Positions 33,667 to 44,636 of a stretch of DNA of 64,000 bases are shown piece by piece. The DNA lies in assembly GCA_946902985.2 (NCBI GenBank), contig OX336395.1:292635065-292699064 (forward strand), read 5' to 3'. The position numbers were made by a program, and so were the translations under genes. Under the pieces are notes generated by a model that was not told the origin of the DNA, did not search any database, and saw only the letters and a program-made list of their open reading frames with translations. The first letter of the stretch is position 1, and the number at the start of each line of letters is the position of its first letter. Source of the DNA: Meconema thalassinum. Lineage: Eukaryota; Arthropoda; Insecta; Orthoptera; Tettigoniidae.

Positions 33667-33845
33667 GCTTTTCCTTCGGAGGGGAAGTAAAACCAGCGGT
33701 CCCACGTCATAGATTTATGGTATGTAAAAGAACCTTCCATGAACTAAACTTGTGTGAAGCAAAATTTGGAGGTTAGGTTTGATGAATGCTCTTAAGTTCC
33801 AACGTTCGTCACCAGGCGCTGGTTGCGATGGCATCTAGTAGTAGC
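33667..33845 (+). mobile_element. tRNA-derived SINE (family 1), body fragment
   Basis: TCCTTCGGAGGGGAAGTAAA through GGTTGCGATGGCATCTAGTA. It faces the 33195-33636 copy about 30 bases away in opposite orientation, forming a spaced inverted pair. Confidence 0.8.
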
Positions 33846-33954
33846 AGCCAAGCTCACAGCTTCGTGTCTTGGAAATATTTGCCAATTTATTAAGAAGAAA
33901 GGTGAAGAGGTCTTTTTTACAAATTGACAATTTATTCCTCAAAAGTATCGTACA

Positions 33955-34090
33955 GTGCAATTCTCAGTTTTGCCTCACAAGGCTGAGTGTACCCCGTTCC
34001 AGCCCTCAGACCAGAATTAAAATTTCGTGTTAGAGCCGGGAATCGAATTTGGACCTCCGGGGTGAATGCTAGTCACTAGACCACGAGATA
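33955..34090 (-). mobile_element. SINE family 4 copy
   Basis: On +: TCAGTTTTGCCTCACAAGGC, then CCCCGTTCCAGCCCTCAGAC, then the complement of a B-box (GGGAATCGAATTTGGACC). Matches 41409-41570. Confidence 0.65.
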
Positions 34091-34270
34091 GTCTAATTTC
34101 AGTCTTAATATTGTTTATAACTTAGCCAATAATTTAAGATTCGGGTACAACCAAATTTACAATTATTTCGAGCGTTTACCAAAGCAACACTTTCTTAATT
34201 TTTATTGCCTTTTTTTGGGGGGGGGGGGGCTAGAGGCCCCACAGCTCACAGCTCGCTTCCACCCCCCCCC

Positions 34271-34308
<38 letters not shown>

Positions 34309-34655
34309 ATACGTCCCTGGCTTGACTTCGTTATTAATGGGGTAAGTGAAGATTATTGTAACTCTGGTGGATACTATATTACAGTCGCTCCATATGTCTC
34401 TCAAGTTCAACAAGCGGGGCTGATAACAAAGGTGCCCCTAAATGAAGCAACAACAAAAGTTGTAGATACGTGCTGTAGAATAGAGAATATCCTGGCGCTG
34501 CATGCATCTTACTGTAATTTGCTGCGTCACGGCGATTATTGTATCACCAATGCGGTTAGTTCCACACTCATTATCGCCAGCTGACTTTTAACTGCTTTCA
34601 AATATGCTGCATTAGTTATTTCGTTACAGTTTCTTTGTTTTTCTATCTTTTTTAA
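34091..34655. other. Unassigned sequence with simple repeats
   Basis: A poly-G run (~34214-34230), a poly-C run (~34262-34271) and (CT)n (34272-34304). The remainder is unrecognised. Confidence 0.5.
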
Positions 34656-35553
34656 ATGGATGTCGCTGGGGTCTATCTGTGATTAGTGTGGTTACCATGG
34701 CAACAAGTGTTGGTCATCCAGTTCAGTAGAGACATCTATATGTTGTTATAAGAACATCTTACTTACTATTATTGAACATTAACATGGATATGGCTGGGGT
34801 CTATCTGTAATTAGCGTGGTTGCCATGGCAACAAGTGTAGGTCATATAGTTCAGTAGAGACATCTATATGTTGCTATAAGAACATCTTACTTACTATTAT
34901 TGAACATTAACATGGATATGGCTGGGGTCTATCTGTGATTAGTGTGGTTACCATGGCAACAAGTGTTGGTCATCCAGTTCAGTAGAGACATCTATATGTT
35001 GCTATAAGAACATCTTACTTACTATTATTGAACATTAACATGGATATGGCTGGGGTCTATTTGTGATTAGCGTAGTTACCATGGCAACAAATGTTGGTCA
35101 TCGAGTTCAGTAGAGACTTATATATGTTGCTTATAAGAACATCTTACTTACTATTATTGAACATTAACATGGATATGGCTGGGGTCTATCTATGATTAGC
35201 GTGGTTATCATGGCAACATGTGTTGGTCATCTAGTTCAGTAGAGACATCTATATGTTGCTATAAGAACATCCTTACTTACTATTATTGAACATTAACATG
35301 GATATGGCTGGGGTCTATCTATGATTAGCGTGGTTATCATGGCAACAAGTGTTGGTCATCTAGTTCAGTAGAGACATCTATATGTTCCTATAAGAACATC
35401 TTACTTACTATTATTGAACATTAACATGGATATGGCTGGGGTCTATCTATGATTAGCGTGGTTATCATGGCAACAAGTGTTGGTCATCTAGTTCAGTAGA
35501 GACATCTATATGTTGCTATAAGAACATCCTACTTGCTATTATTAAACATTAAC
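34656..35553 (+). repeat. 128-bp satellite, seven units, each with an X-box-like palindrome
   Basis: Unit starts at 34656, 34784, 34912, 35040, 35169, 35298 and 35426 (period 128-129). Each unit has ATGGATATGGCTGGGGTCTA, GTTACCATGGCAACAAG (or GTTGCC/GTTATC variants), CAGTTCAGTAGAGACATCTA and CTTACTTACTATTATTGAAC. GTTNCCATGGCAAC fits the RFX-family X-box consensus. Units are roughly 95% alike, suggesting recent amplification. No open frame. Confidence 0.92.
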
Positions 35554-36479
35554 CTCAAACCTCAAGTTTGGACAAACTTATAGTTTAACCTCGAGTAAGT
35601 TGAAAAAGTAATTTATTATATTTTAAATATTGCTAAACCAGATTCCATCATTGAATATTCCAGAGCATTCTTTGTAAGATGTTATTTCGGCACTGCAGCT
35701 TCATGGTTTTTAGAGCTCTACGTCTCTGGTGAAGTATTATTATCTTTACAAAACATATATCACTGGTGCATTCTATTTGACATATTGATATAATCTCGAG
35801 TGCTGCCACGGAGCAAATTATATCTCGGTTAACGTCTGCAGACCGCAGTGAGGCAAAACTGCTACAGAGCTGAACCATTACCATTTCGTTGGCATCTGCA
35901 AACCACAATACAGCGTGTGGTTGTTTTCAAATTTGTTGTTGTCGCCACATATTTCGGAAGATTTGGACCACATGACTGTTTCCCAAATGAAAGTGAGCAC
36001 AATACAGTGATCAGGAAGAAAGGGTGACATTTTAGAGTTGGTGTTGGTGCAGTATACTGAGGTTATCAGCTGCAATAAGCGTGGGTGCTTTCCGATCCTT
36101 ATGCTTGAGCGCTCCAGTTCTGTAGTAGTAGGCCTATTCATTATCATCCAGAAAACAAATAAATCCACCGGGCACTACTGCTAGTTATAACATAAGTGAT
36201 TCGATGTATGTCAGTGGAGCGGGATGTAGTGGAGAGGCTGTGGGAGATATCAACAATAACTCCGTGAGGCACGTGAAGGCGTGTCTGTCCTAACATATGG
36301 CGTGACCTTGGAGCGCTTTTTGTTGTGAGCTTCAGTGTGTCCACACAACTCGTAAGACGTGCCTTGGCAACCTAAGGGCATCAGTATTGCTTCCCCTTTC
36401 CTGTTGTAGCCTACTGTACTTACTTAGGATATCCGACACATCGTCTGTTCAAAACACACATATCTGCTTGGTATAAAAC
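35554..36479. other. Unassigned, possibly unique sequence
   Basis: No repeat match within the window. Three minus-strand frames (35648-35908, 35878-36168, 36144-36344) overlap but show no recognised domain. This is one of the few stretches that could be single-copy host DNA. Confidence 0.35.
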
Positions 36480-37990
36480 TAAGTCCCCGATCTTTGGATG
36501 TCACGGGTGATCTCGAGAACCACTGGATGGATTATGATGCGGTTTTCGCCATTCTGTAAAGGATATCTCGAGGAACGTTTCTGTAGAAAATAATTTATTT
36601 ATGTTAAGAAAGCCAAGCAGTAACGATTTCAGTGAAAAAGTCGAAAAAAAACCTGGCGTCCATGCAATTTTTAAGCTTTTTATCAATATACTAGGAGTGC
36701 AATATAAGAATTGTTCAGCACGAAAAGTTCTACAAAAAAGTCAGCGAGGGCATATCTCTATCTTCAATACATCGCCCACTATAAGTGTTTTTACGTTTTC
36801 ATTTCTTCCAACAATCTCCATTGAATTACTGGGCTGACAGTTTACGAGCTAGCCAGGGACGAGCCTATTATCCCAGATTCAGCCAGCAGCAAACTGTCGA
36901 GTCGTGTTGAGTTAAGACTTCAGAGAAGAGTGGTTGACCCCCAGGGGCTCACATCTTGTGGGCGTGGGTTGGCGACCACGGGGCCTCAGCTGAGTCCGGC
37001 ATTGCTTCCACTTACTTGTGCCGGGCTCCTCTCTGTCTTCTTTCCTGTCGACCTCACTTGGTCAACTCTTGTTCTCTTCTGACCCCGACGGTATTAGGGT
37101 ATCCGAGGCCTAGGGAGTCTCTTCCTTTCCCGCCTTAATTGGCCCTTGTCTCATCTTTTCTGATGCCCTCCTTCTGCGAGGGGTCAGCCTTCTTTTTCTT
37201 TTCCTTTTACCTCCTGCCTTGTGCTCTAGGCCCTTAAGGAGGCAGGGTGTATGTAGCCCCACCACTTCTGGTGCACCCTAGATAATGCTACACCCTCAGG
37301 GGCTCACGGCTGGTGAGTTCGGGAGTTGGCGACCCCGAGGGATTCCTGAGCTGGGTCCGTTTTCCCCTTTTGTCCCTTACCTTTGGGGCGGACCCTCTCC
37401 TCTTTCACTTTCCTATATGCCTTTCATGGCTCTCCTTCCTTCAAAGTCCCTCAATCCGCCTTCTCCGAGGGTTGAGGGCATTTCTTTTCCTTCTGTCCTT
37501 TTATTTGCCTTATTCGCCTTTAGTTTTCCATTTCTTCTTCTAGTATGTAGGTTAGTAGTTAGTTTTAGTTTTAAGTTCACTTTTCATTTTCATCTTAACG
37601 ATCACCCAAACCATCAGGGGCCGATAACCTAGATGTTAGGCCCCTTAAAACAACAATTATCATCATCATCATCATCAAGAAGAGTGGTTGTGTTTGGAGT
37701 TTCCCTGGAAGTGCAACTCGGCTCTTCTTCATTTCGCCTGTGAACTTTTCGTTCCGCAAAATATACAATCAAGTTAAGATTGGACGGAAAGGGGATTTGT
37801 GTTTCATGCACCTCGCCATTCTTAAATTACGTTTGACAAGAATTCGTTGTACATGCATCTCCATGATAATATAATTAATCGACCAGTGAGTGATTTTAAC
37901 CCATCATGTCGAGACGTAAAACGGATATAGGCACGCTTATCACGTAATGCATTCATAACTGTTCCCGGGCGAAGCCGGGGCGGGTTGCTA
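36480..37990 (+). repeat. Interspersed repeat E2, copy 2, split by R copy 5
   Basis: It starts near AAGTCCCCGATCTTTGGATG and resumes after the R insert at 37691 (TGTTTGGAGTTTCCCTGGAA), ending CCCGGGCGAAGCCGGGGCGG + GTTGCTAGT. The first ~315 bp equal the core of the Helentron-like copies A-C. No coding potential. Confidence 0.75.
36937..37677 (+). mobile_element. R retroposon copy 5 (compact, complete reference copy)
   Basis: 741 bp flanked by a perfect 13-bp duplication, AGAAGAGTGGTTG (36924-36936 and 37678-37690), and confirmed by the uninterrupted E2 copy at 29185-29975. Order: ACCCCCAGGGGCTCACATCT head; pyrimidine-rich stretch; one VNTR unit (37208-37310); GGCTGGTGAGTTCGGGAGTT module; ATCACCCAAACCATCAGGGG; hairpin GGGGCC..GGCCCC (37616-37643); CTTAAAACAACAATT; (ATC)n. 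This copy defines the element. No open frame with a recognisable product; short plus-strand frames are shared only by sequence identity with other R copies. Confidence 0.93.
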
Positions 37991-38049
37991 GTAAATTAAT
38001 AAAGCAATAATGAAATGATTAAAAGTAACTGAAAAATCAACAAGATCTT

Positions 38050-38375
38050 GGCGTATAAGTTAACTTTGAACATCTACCATGAGAAGAATATCTCTAACAA
38101 TGCTAAATTTAACACTTTACCAGATAGCGATATTCCCAGAAGCGTTTATGCAGCTGATGCTTCAACCTGACCAAAATAAGATTGGTCAAAAAGTTGGGAA
38201 CTGCTGGAAGAGAGAAATTCTAAGAATGATACTTGAACAGAGGATGATTCATACAGACAGGAAGGAAACCAACAACTATACATGAGGACGGAACATAATC
38301 TCAAGTCATCACACGGGAAGGGACACATCTACTGAATGGATCCAAGGAGACTGACGAATCAGGTAGCAAGGCTTT
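38050..38375 (+). pseudogene. LINE C-terminal scrap
   Basis: In shifted frames the sequence gives NKIGQKVGNCWKREILRMI and, further on, GHIY*MDPRRLTNQVA, resembling the C-terminal tail of LINE ORF2 products (GHI.RMDP.RLT.Q pattern). Several frame breaks. It abuts the truncated SINE at 38383. Confidence 0.55.
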
Positions 38376-38382
38376 TTGAGAA

Positions 38383-38429
38383 CTAGATTCTACACACACC
38401 TAAAGTACACGGGGCTACATGACCGCGTT
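38383..38429 (+). mobile_element. SINE family 1, 3' part, left side of the hAT-like insertion
   Basis: GATTCTACACACACCTAAAG, then TACACGGGGCTACATGACCGCGTT. The SINE resumes at 51860 with ACCGCGTTGTCGCAGCCCCT and a (CCAA)n tail to about 51904. The 5' part of the SINE is missing. Confidence 0.88.
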
Positions 38430-38839
38430 CAGTGTTGCCAAATCTTGAGATGGGAAAGAACTAAACCCTATGCTTTAAAACACCAGAAAAGCACTAGCTG
38501 GACTCTATGATTCAAATCACTAGAAAAACACCAAAAAATTATAAATATATAACGGCTTTTTGCTTACCTTTTTTCATTAAAAATCGTCTTCCTCACTTGC
38601 TGAGCCTGCTCCCGCTATTACATTTTTAGAGCAGGTAGGTTACTGCTGTAGCTCTGCATACTCCCAATTTTGGCCACTATTATATCCTTCGGAAGTTCGT
38701 AGTCGTGATAGCATTTTCCCTCTGTTCTTAGTCCAAATCGCACACACAGAATGGAATGCAATTTTTGAACTTTCATTCGATTTCTTTGCTTTGTTTTCAC
38801 CAATTAAACTTGGCTAAACACTCTCCCTACGTCTGCATT

Positions 38840-41040
38840 AGAGAGCGGTAGCGAAAGTACATACTGACATCGCGCCAGGAGATGGCAGTCGGGTTTGAAC
38901 TGCAGAGGTCTTCCCGCTCACTGCGCACAGTGGTCCTTTTAGCCTATCTGGCCGCGCAAAATTCCTTTGCATATGGAAGAGGTCTCTTAATCTTAAAATA
39001 ACTGTTCAAAACCATGTTAAACATTTTCCTTAATCTTATTTATAAGAATTGAGGCTAAAATTTCTTAATAATAACAATAATATTAATAATGTTCAACTGG
39101 ATGAAGGCTTTCCTCAATGCTGCTGAGTGTAGGTGATTTTGTGACTACAGGTTTGTGAAAAATATTCCAGATTAAAATAAATCAGCAACAATTTGTATGC
39201 TATGTTGGACTCCTAGCTGCATACAATCCATATATATTTTAATTGAACTATTACAGATATTATGCCAGAATATACTAATTTTCATTTGAGAATGCACTAC
39301 CGTACATTACAAAATAGTATTTGATGTGTAGGTACAGTAATAACAATTGAACTCTTTTAGTAACCATAATTAAATACTGTGCATGAATACACAATACATA
39401 TTTAATCTCCCTGCCCTCACAATCTCTATATCTCTGGTCAACACAGTAATAAATTAACTTGTCACTGAAATGCGATTTCATGAGTCAGAAGAAACACATG
39501 CTGTTCCTTCCATCTGGTTCTTATCACAGCTAAACCTGTGGTGCAACGAAGCACTTAAGAAGGGAAGGAATTAATTGACACAATGTATGATCTTTCAGGG
39601 GTGTACAAAATTAAACTGAAGTACCACACATTTATTCGATTAAAGAAAAATTAGGACGACACAAAAGTAATAATGTATACGAATATTGCACTACGTAATA
39701 AATAAAGTGTTTTAATATTATTCTTTAAACCATACTAGTCCATTTCTCTATATTGGTTCGGATGCCGGATCTTGTGGTAAAATTAGAACCTCAGAAGGAA
39801 TTGGGTCGTTTGTCTTTTGTGGGTTTCTTCTCAGGCTTATTAGGGGATCAGATGACACCAAGAACATATTCAGCATATCTTCCATTGTTGGCTTCCTTGA
39901 ACATTTTCTCGTATTCCACAGACGGAAGAATTTGCTGGATTTATTAAGGGCCGCTTGGCCCTCTTCTGAAAGTTCACCTATGGGGACGAGGGACGATTTT
40001 ATTATATGAACGCCATGCAATGTTCCCTTCCAGCAAACTTGCTTAATGTCCTGTGACTTGCAACTCACTTTTTTCTTAATTGTGCGGAAAAATTAATACG
40101 TGTTTTTCTAACAATATCTTTAACAGACTGTCCAAGGGTTTTCAGATTAGTATTTTCTATCAAATAGTTTAGTAAGACATCACTTTCTTTCACTTTCCCA
40201 CTTGCATGGCGCCAAACATCGAAAAGTTATTTCCGCGAAATTCCTTCCGACAGCACTAAAAGGAGAAAAAAAGCCAAAGTTGCAAAAAGTAGCAATCAGT
40301 TTTTATAGACAACAGAAGAGGGTATAGGCTATAGTCTAATGAAAAGAATTTCAACACTGGTTGACAATTGCAAATTTCCGGGCCTAAAAACCGATAGAAC
40401 AAGGATAAAATATATTTCAAAAGTCACTATTTTCAAACGTTTATCACATAAACACAGTAATTTGTATACGATTTTGCACATTCAATAAAGAAAGAGCATA
40501 CCTTGGTCTGTCATATCCAGTGGCAAACGATGAAGATAGCTCAAAAACCCGTCTTTACAAGCACAAGATTAAAACACAAATAATCAGCTCCGCTTCCAGC
40601 TGAGGATGCGATAAGAAACATCCTACTTCAGCGTTCTCTCACTTCCAAGGGGGTGAACAAATATGACATATAGGGACAGTTCTGAGGTCATTGGACATTA
40701 CTGATACTAAAAACGTCATAAATCATGTAAATACATAACATTTATTTTTTACATTTTGAGCGCCCAGATAGTGCAAAAGGACCACTGTGCTGCGTATCGC
40801 GCATTCCAAAAACATTCAGTTGGTCACTGCTTGCTTCACTCACTCAGCACATTCCTTCTTTCACTGACTGAGTGTCGCCTGCTGCAATGACAACCATTGG
40901 CATGCGGGAAGCTGATATATTTCAGTTAGGAATAGGCGGACCGCGCATGCGTACTACAAGACCCCTCTCACCCCGTCCCAGCGTGCTCAACTGCCATCTC
41001 CTGCTGCGATGACAGTAAACCGTCTATAGTGCGTCTCTAC
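38840..41040. repeat. Internal inverted-repeat segment of the hAT-like element
   Basis: 38870-38960 and 40765-41040 contain complementary blocks: CAGGAGATGGCAGT with ACTGCCATCTCCTG, and CACAGTGGTCCTTTT with AAAAGGACCACTGTG. The order suggests either subterminal repeats or a second DNA transposon (roughly 38840-41040) nested in the first. Flanking duplications not resolved. Confidence 0.5.
39748..40068 (-). pseudogene. Possible transposon-protein C-terminal remnant
   Basis: A 106-aa frame whose middle reads SSLVPIGELSEEGQAALNKS, then RKCSRKPTMEDMLNMFLVSS and DPLISLRRN. I recall similar 'PIG.LSEEAQ..RNK.....RK.SR......LL.SSDP.IS..RK' stretches in uncharacterised, transposon-derived insect proteins, but the family is not certain. 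Upstream on the same strand a broken frame (about 40090-40260) gives ENTNLKTLGQSVKDIVRKT. It lies within the inverted-repeat segment, consistent with a decayed element protein. Confidence 0.4.
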
Positions 41041-41339
41041 CTTAAAAGACAGTACGCATTAAATGGGGCGCGCTGATGCCAGATCTACTGCATGTACAAA
41101 GTTCTGCAAGGGCGGGCACATGATGTAATATAACTCGTATACAGGCATGCTTTTACGCAAACTCGGGAAATTTCCAAAATATTTGTTTGTTGTATATAAC
41201 TGTAGCTCATACCTTGTAGCGAACAACGCTACAATATTTAGATATGATACGCCGAACCTCAGAGAGCGAGTTTAATGAACACATTATAACAATTTATATT
41301 TTTCAATTATTCATGAATATGATAATATTATAATATGTT

Positions 41340-41570
41340 ATTCCCGGGATGAACAAAGGCAAACCACGGAAACCACTTAGAGGATGGCTGAGGTAGGAAT
41401 CGAACCCGCCTTTTCTCAGTTTTGTCTCATGAAGTTGAGTACACCCCGTTCCAGCCCTCAGACCAGAAATAAATTTCTTGGCGGAGCCGGGATTCAAACC
41501 TGGGCCTCCACAGTGACAGCACGGTGACAGCCAGGAATGCTAGCCACTACGGTACGCAACGAGGCGGACA
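41340..41570 (-). mobile_element. SINE fragments (families 5 and 4) inside the hAT-like element
   Basis: 41340-41408 (AAACCACGGAAACCACTTAG, GGAATCGAACCCGCC) matches the 61620-61680 SINE. 41409-41570 (TTTTGTCTCATGAAGTTGAG, complement of a B-box at GGGATTCAAACCTGGGCC, GCTAGCCACTACGG) matches 33955-34090. Confidence 0.65.
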
Positions 41571-42494
41571 ATTTATAAAGAACTCAAGGACCACTTCATT
41601 TCACAGTTTAACTTCACACCATCACACCATCAGTCGGGGAGATACTGGTGCCTGAGTTAACAAACTTCCGCAGCGTCAGCGCTGGGCGGGAGGAATAAGT
41701 GCGATAACTTATGAATGCTATCTGATATCGAGCTCGGGTTTGTTTTAAAATCTTTTTCACATATTAATGAACGTTTCTTCTCAGTTAGTCACCAACGTAA
41801 AGTCAATAGCAAAAGAGTTTGTCGCTATGTAACTTTCCTGTGATACCATCTCAGATTTTTCAAGTAACATTTAAGAAAAAAATCTGAACTTTCTTACTAT
41901 GAAAATAATTACTGTCATGAGAAATAGAGTATCTTCTACCAACATCAGGCAATCTAAAAATAAATTCTTGATCTGTTGCGATCATTTGTTCATTATCTAT
42001 GGCGTGATAAGTTTTATATCTGCAAAAATATAGATTCGCGCTAAAATATCGTGATTGTGAAAATTGGGCCATGTGTTAGCTATTTATGGCTTTCATTTTT
42101 ACATCATCATAAAGAGCGGAAAATTCTCTAGAAGACCACGCAAACAGTTTCTTAGATTTGTCACTTTCAATTATTGGGAAATGGCAACATCGCCGGGGTG
42201 GAAGAGGACGAAGCTAATTGCAGGACATAGGAGTGCGAGTGAGAGGCAAATACTACATTTAATTCCATACTGTCTTTTAAGGTTGAGACGCTCTATACGC
42301 AAGAAACTGGGAAATCCCCTGGGAGCTGGGAAGAAAATAGATGATAGGTCGATTCTCTGTACAAGTGCACTTGCACTGAGCCCTGCATGTTGCGCTTACT
42401 TAGCACTTATGCACGCGAATGAGAATTTCAGGGACTTCCCCTGTTGAAGTGTTGATCTTGACACGTGAAGGGTGAACATTGCCTGTCTAAATTG
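41571..42494. other. Unassigned interior of the hAT-like element
   Basis: A 127-aa plus-strand frame (42064-42447) has no recognised motif. The rest is AT-rich. Confidence 0.4.
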
Positions 42495-42888
42495 ATTAAC
42501 TTTATTAAAGCTTGCCACGGTGGGTGAGTGGATAGCGTGTCGGTCTACTAACCCCAAGATTGCAGGTTCGCTCCTGAACGTGGTAAATGATTTTTGAAAG
42601 TCGGCAAAAATTACGACACCATGTCATATGATGCCGGCATGTCAAAGAACCCATTTGAATTCAGTAGGCCATGTTCATAATGGCAAAATTAATCTCGGGA
42701 GTTTCCGCCAACACAAAGTTCCTAATTTCTCTACTAGAAAGCGCTCAAGTGTTCAAGGAGCTTAGATATCTAACCTCCTTGACTTTCATAGTGCTTCAAG
42801 GAACAACGAAATTAGACATGCAAGCTACCCTCTGGGTGGCAAATAACCAAGCTTTCACCCGGCATCCGAGGCCATACGATATTATTAT

Positions 42889-44619
42889 TGTAACAGTGGC
42901 CTCATCCCCCCCTTCCCTATTCGATAACCCAAGATGTGATGATAATAGTAATAATAATATTAGCATATCAAAATTATCATTTAATTACTCGCTAGGTCAG
43001 CTGAGTTCACAGCAAAAAACCTAGGAGCGAATGTTCCGATTTGCTTGGTATTCAAGAACACCCTGATTTAATTTAGGAAAAGAGATCAGGCGGGACGAAG
43101 CTAATGTCAAGACCAGCTTGTTGAGTGGAAGGCCGGATGCGTACCTCAGCAGCCCGTATTAAAATGACCCTGCCAAAGATGAAGAAGGAAAAGGAGGAAT
43201 AATCTTCCTAGTGACTTCATGCAATAAATAACATGACAAATCAAATAAGCTAACATGTATTGAACATTAAGATCAAACAAATTACAAGATAAACCTTCCA
43301 CCACTAAAATTAACCATCTGACAAATATGATCTAATTAAACACCAATGAAATGACTTAACCTAAACAAACCAGACACTTGCCCGCTTGGCAAGATTACAC
43401 ACATCTACATTTGTGATAGAAAAGAATTTGATTAGAAAGATTCCCCTGACGACAAAACTAAAGGAATAACAACATGAAGTTAGACTCTGTGCCACTTCTA
43501 AAACAATGTTACATAAGCAACTTACGCGTTCCTTAGTGAACGAAAGCGTCTGAGAAGCTTCAGAGTCCAGCACTGACTGTCTTCTGAAGCCTATCTGACC
43601 AAAGTTAAACCCACGAGGTTCCCATCCAGCTAACGGGAAATAGGGCAATAATAACCCGCCCTGCAGTAATTACATATAAAGGTACAACCAAATTATACAA
43701 ATCCTTCCAAAATATTACATACTAAAGTGCTAAAATAAAATGTCAGTCTATATCTAATTAAGTTGATGGTCCACAGACACATGGCCTTAAAATAACACTA
43801 CCAAATGACACAGTTTAATGTTCCATCGAACGGTTGCCCCTTCTAACAAACTGAGTTCATACCACCTGGTGTATTTCAGCCCTCCGGAGAACTGCCCTCA
43901 GTTCCCCGGAGGCGATCGCTTAAGAGTCCTTCCGTCACCAAGGTTCCTCTCGCACTGTCTCTGCAGTCACAGATCGCACCCTTGTATATTCCAGCGTACC
44001 CCCACCACAACCCTCCAGTAGTACCAACTGTGACCAGTGGCACAACCGGCCAAAACAAAGCCAGAGTTCAAGGTTTTGAGTGGGTACTATTGAATATCTC
44101 CCCACACAGGTTACTGCCTAGAAACCTTCCAGGAGCTGAGGCGTTACACCATGTTCTTGCAAGGGTGTTCTTAGAATAAGGGCTTGGCGAATGTAGCTGA
44201 CAAGAAATGTTGCTTTTCCAATGTTCACAGACACAAAGCTCGATTTATCTCCCTTTACAAGTGTCTATCAGCGATAAGCCTATAAGTGACAGGACACACA
44301 AAGGCACAAATCCTGGCAGAAAGGCTTGGCGAATGAAGCTGACAGGAAATGTTCACCTTTCAAAAGTTCACGGATCAAAGCTTGACTTATCCCTCTTTTC
44401 CATTTACGATAAGCCTTTAGGTGACAGCACACACAAGGGCACAAATCCTGGCAGAAAGGGCTAGGCGATCCCATTTCACCAGTAGCCAGGCGCCAGCTTG
44501 GCGAAAGGAATTCTCAGAAGAGGCCTGGTGTATGCTCTCATGATAATCCGGCCAGACCTGGAGCTCCTGCTGCGTCTCGAAGATAAGATGAACATGTACC
44601 GATTTGCAAAATTGGTACA
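42889..44619 (-). repeat. 3' LTR of the LARD-like element
   Basis: 1,731 bp. On + it starts TGTAACAGTGGCCTCATCC and ends AATTGGTACA. It contains a ~140-bp tandem duplication (44180-44320 and 44321-44459; GGCTTGGCGAATG, GGCACAAATCCTGGCAGAAA). Small frames (43361-43648, 44207-44464) recur in the other LTR by identity and are not called as genes. Confidence 0.9.
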
Positions 44620-44636
44620 TCCTCCTCCTCCAAAGG
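44620..44636 (-). other. Polypurine tract next to the 3' LTR
   Basis: On the minus strand the bases just before the 3' LTR read TTTGGAGGAGGAGGA, the expected plus-strand primer for an LTR element. Confidence 0.7.

Noticed and set aside
42510..42580. Genuine tRNA gene at the SINE head
   Set aside because: A- and B-box regions are present but the acceptor and anticodon stems do not pair well, and the sequence continues into a repeated SINE body.
43361..43648. 95-aa protein, conserved in two copies 6,989 bp apart
   Set aside because: Conservation is due to LTR identity, not selection; no domain recognised.
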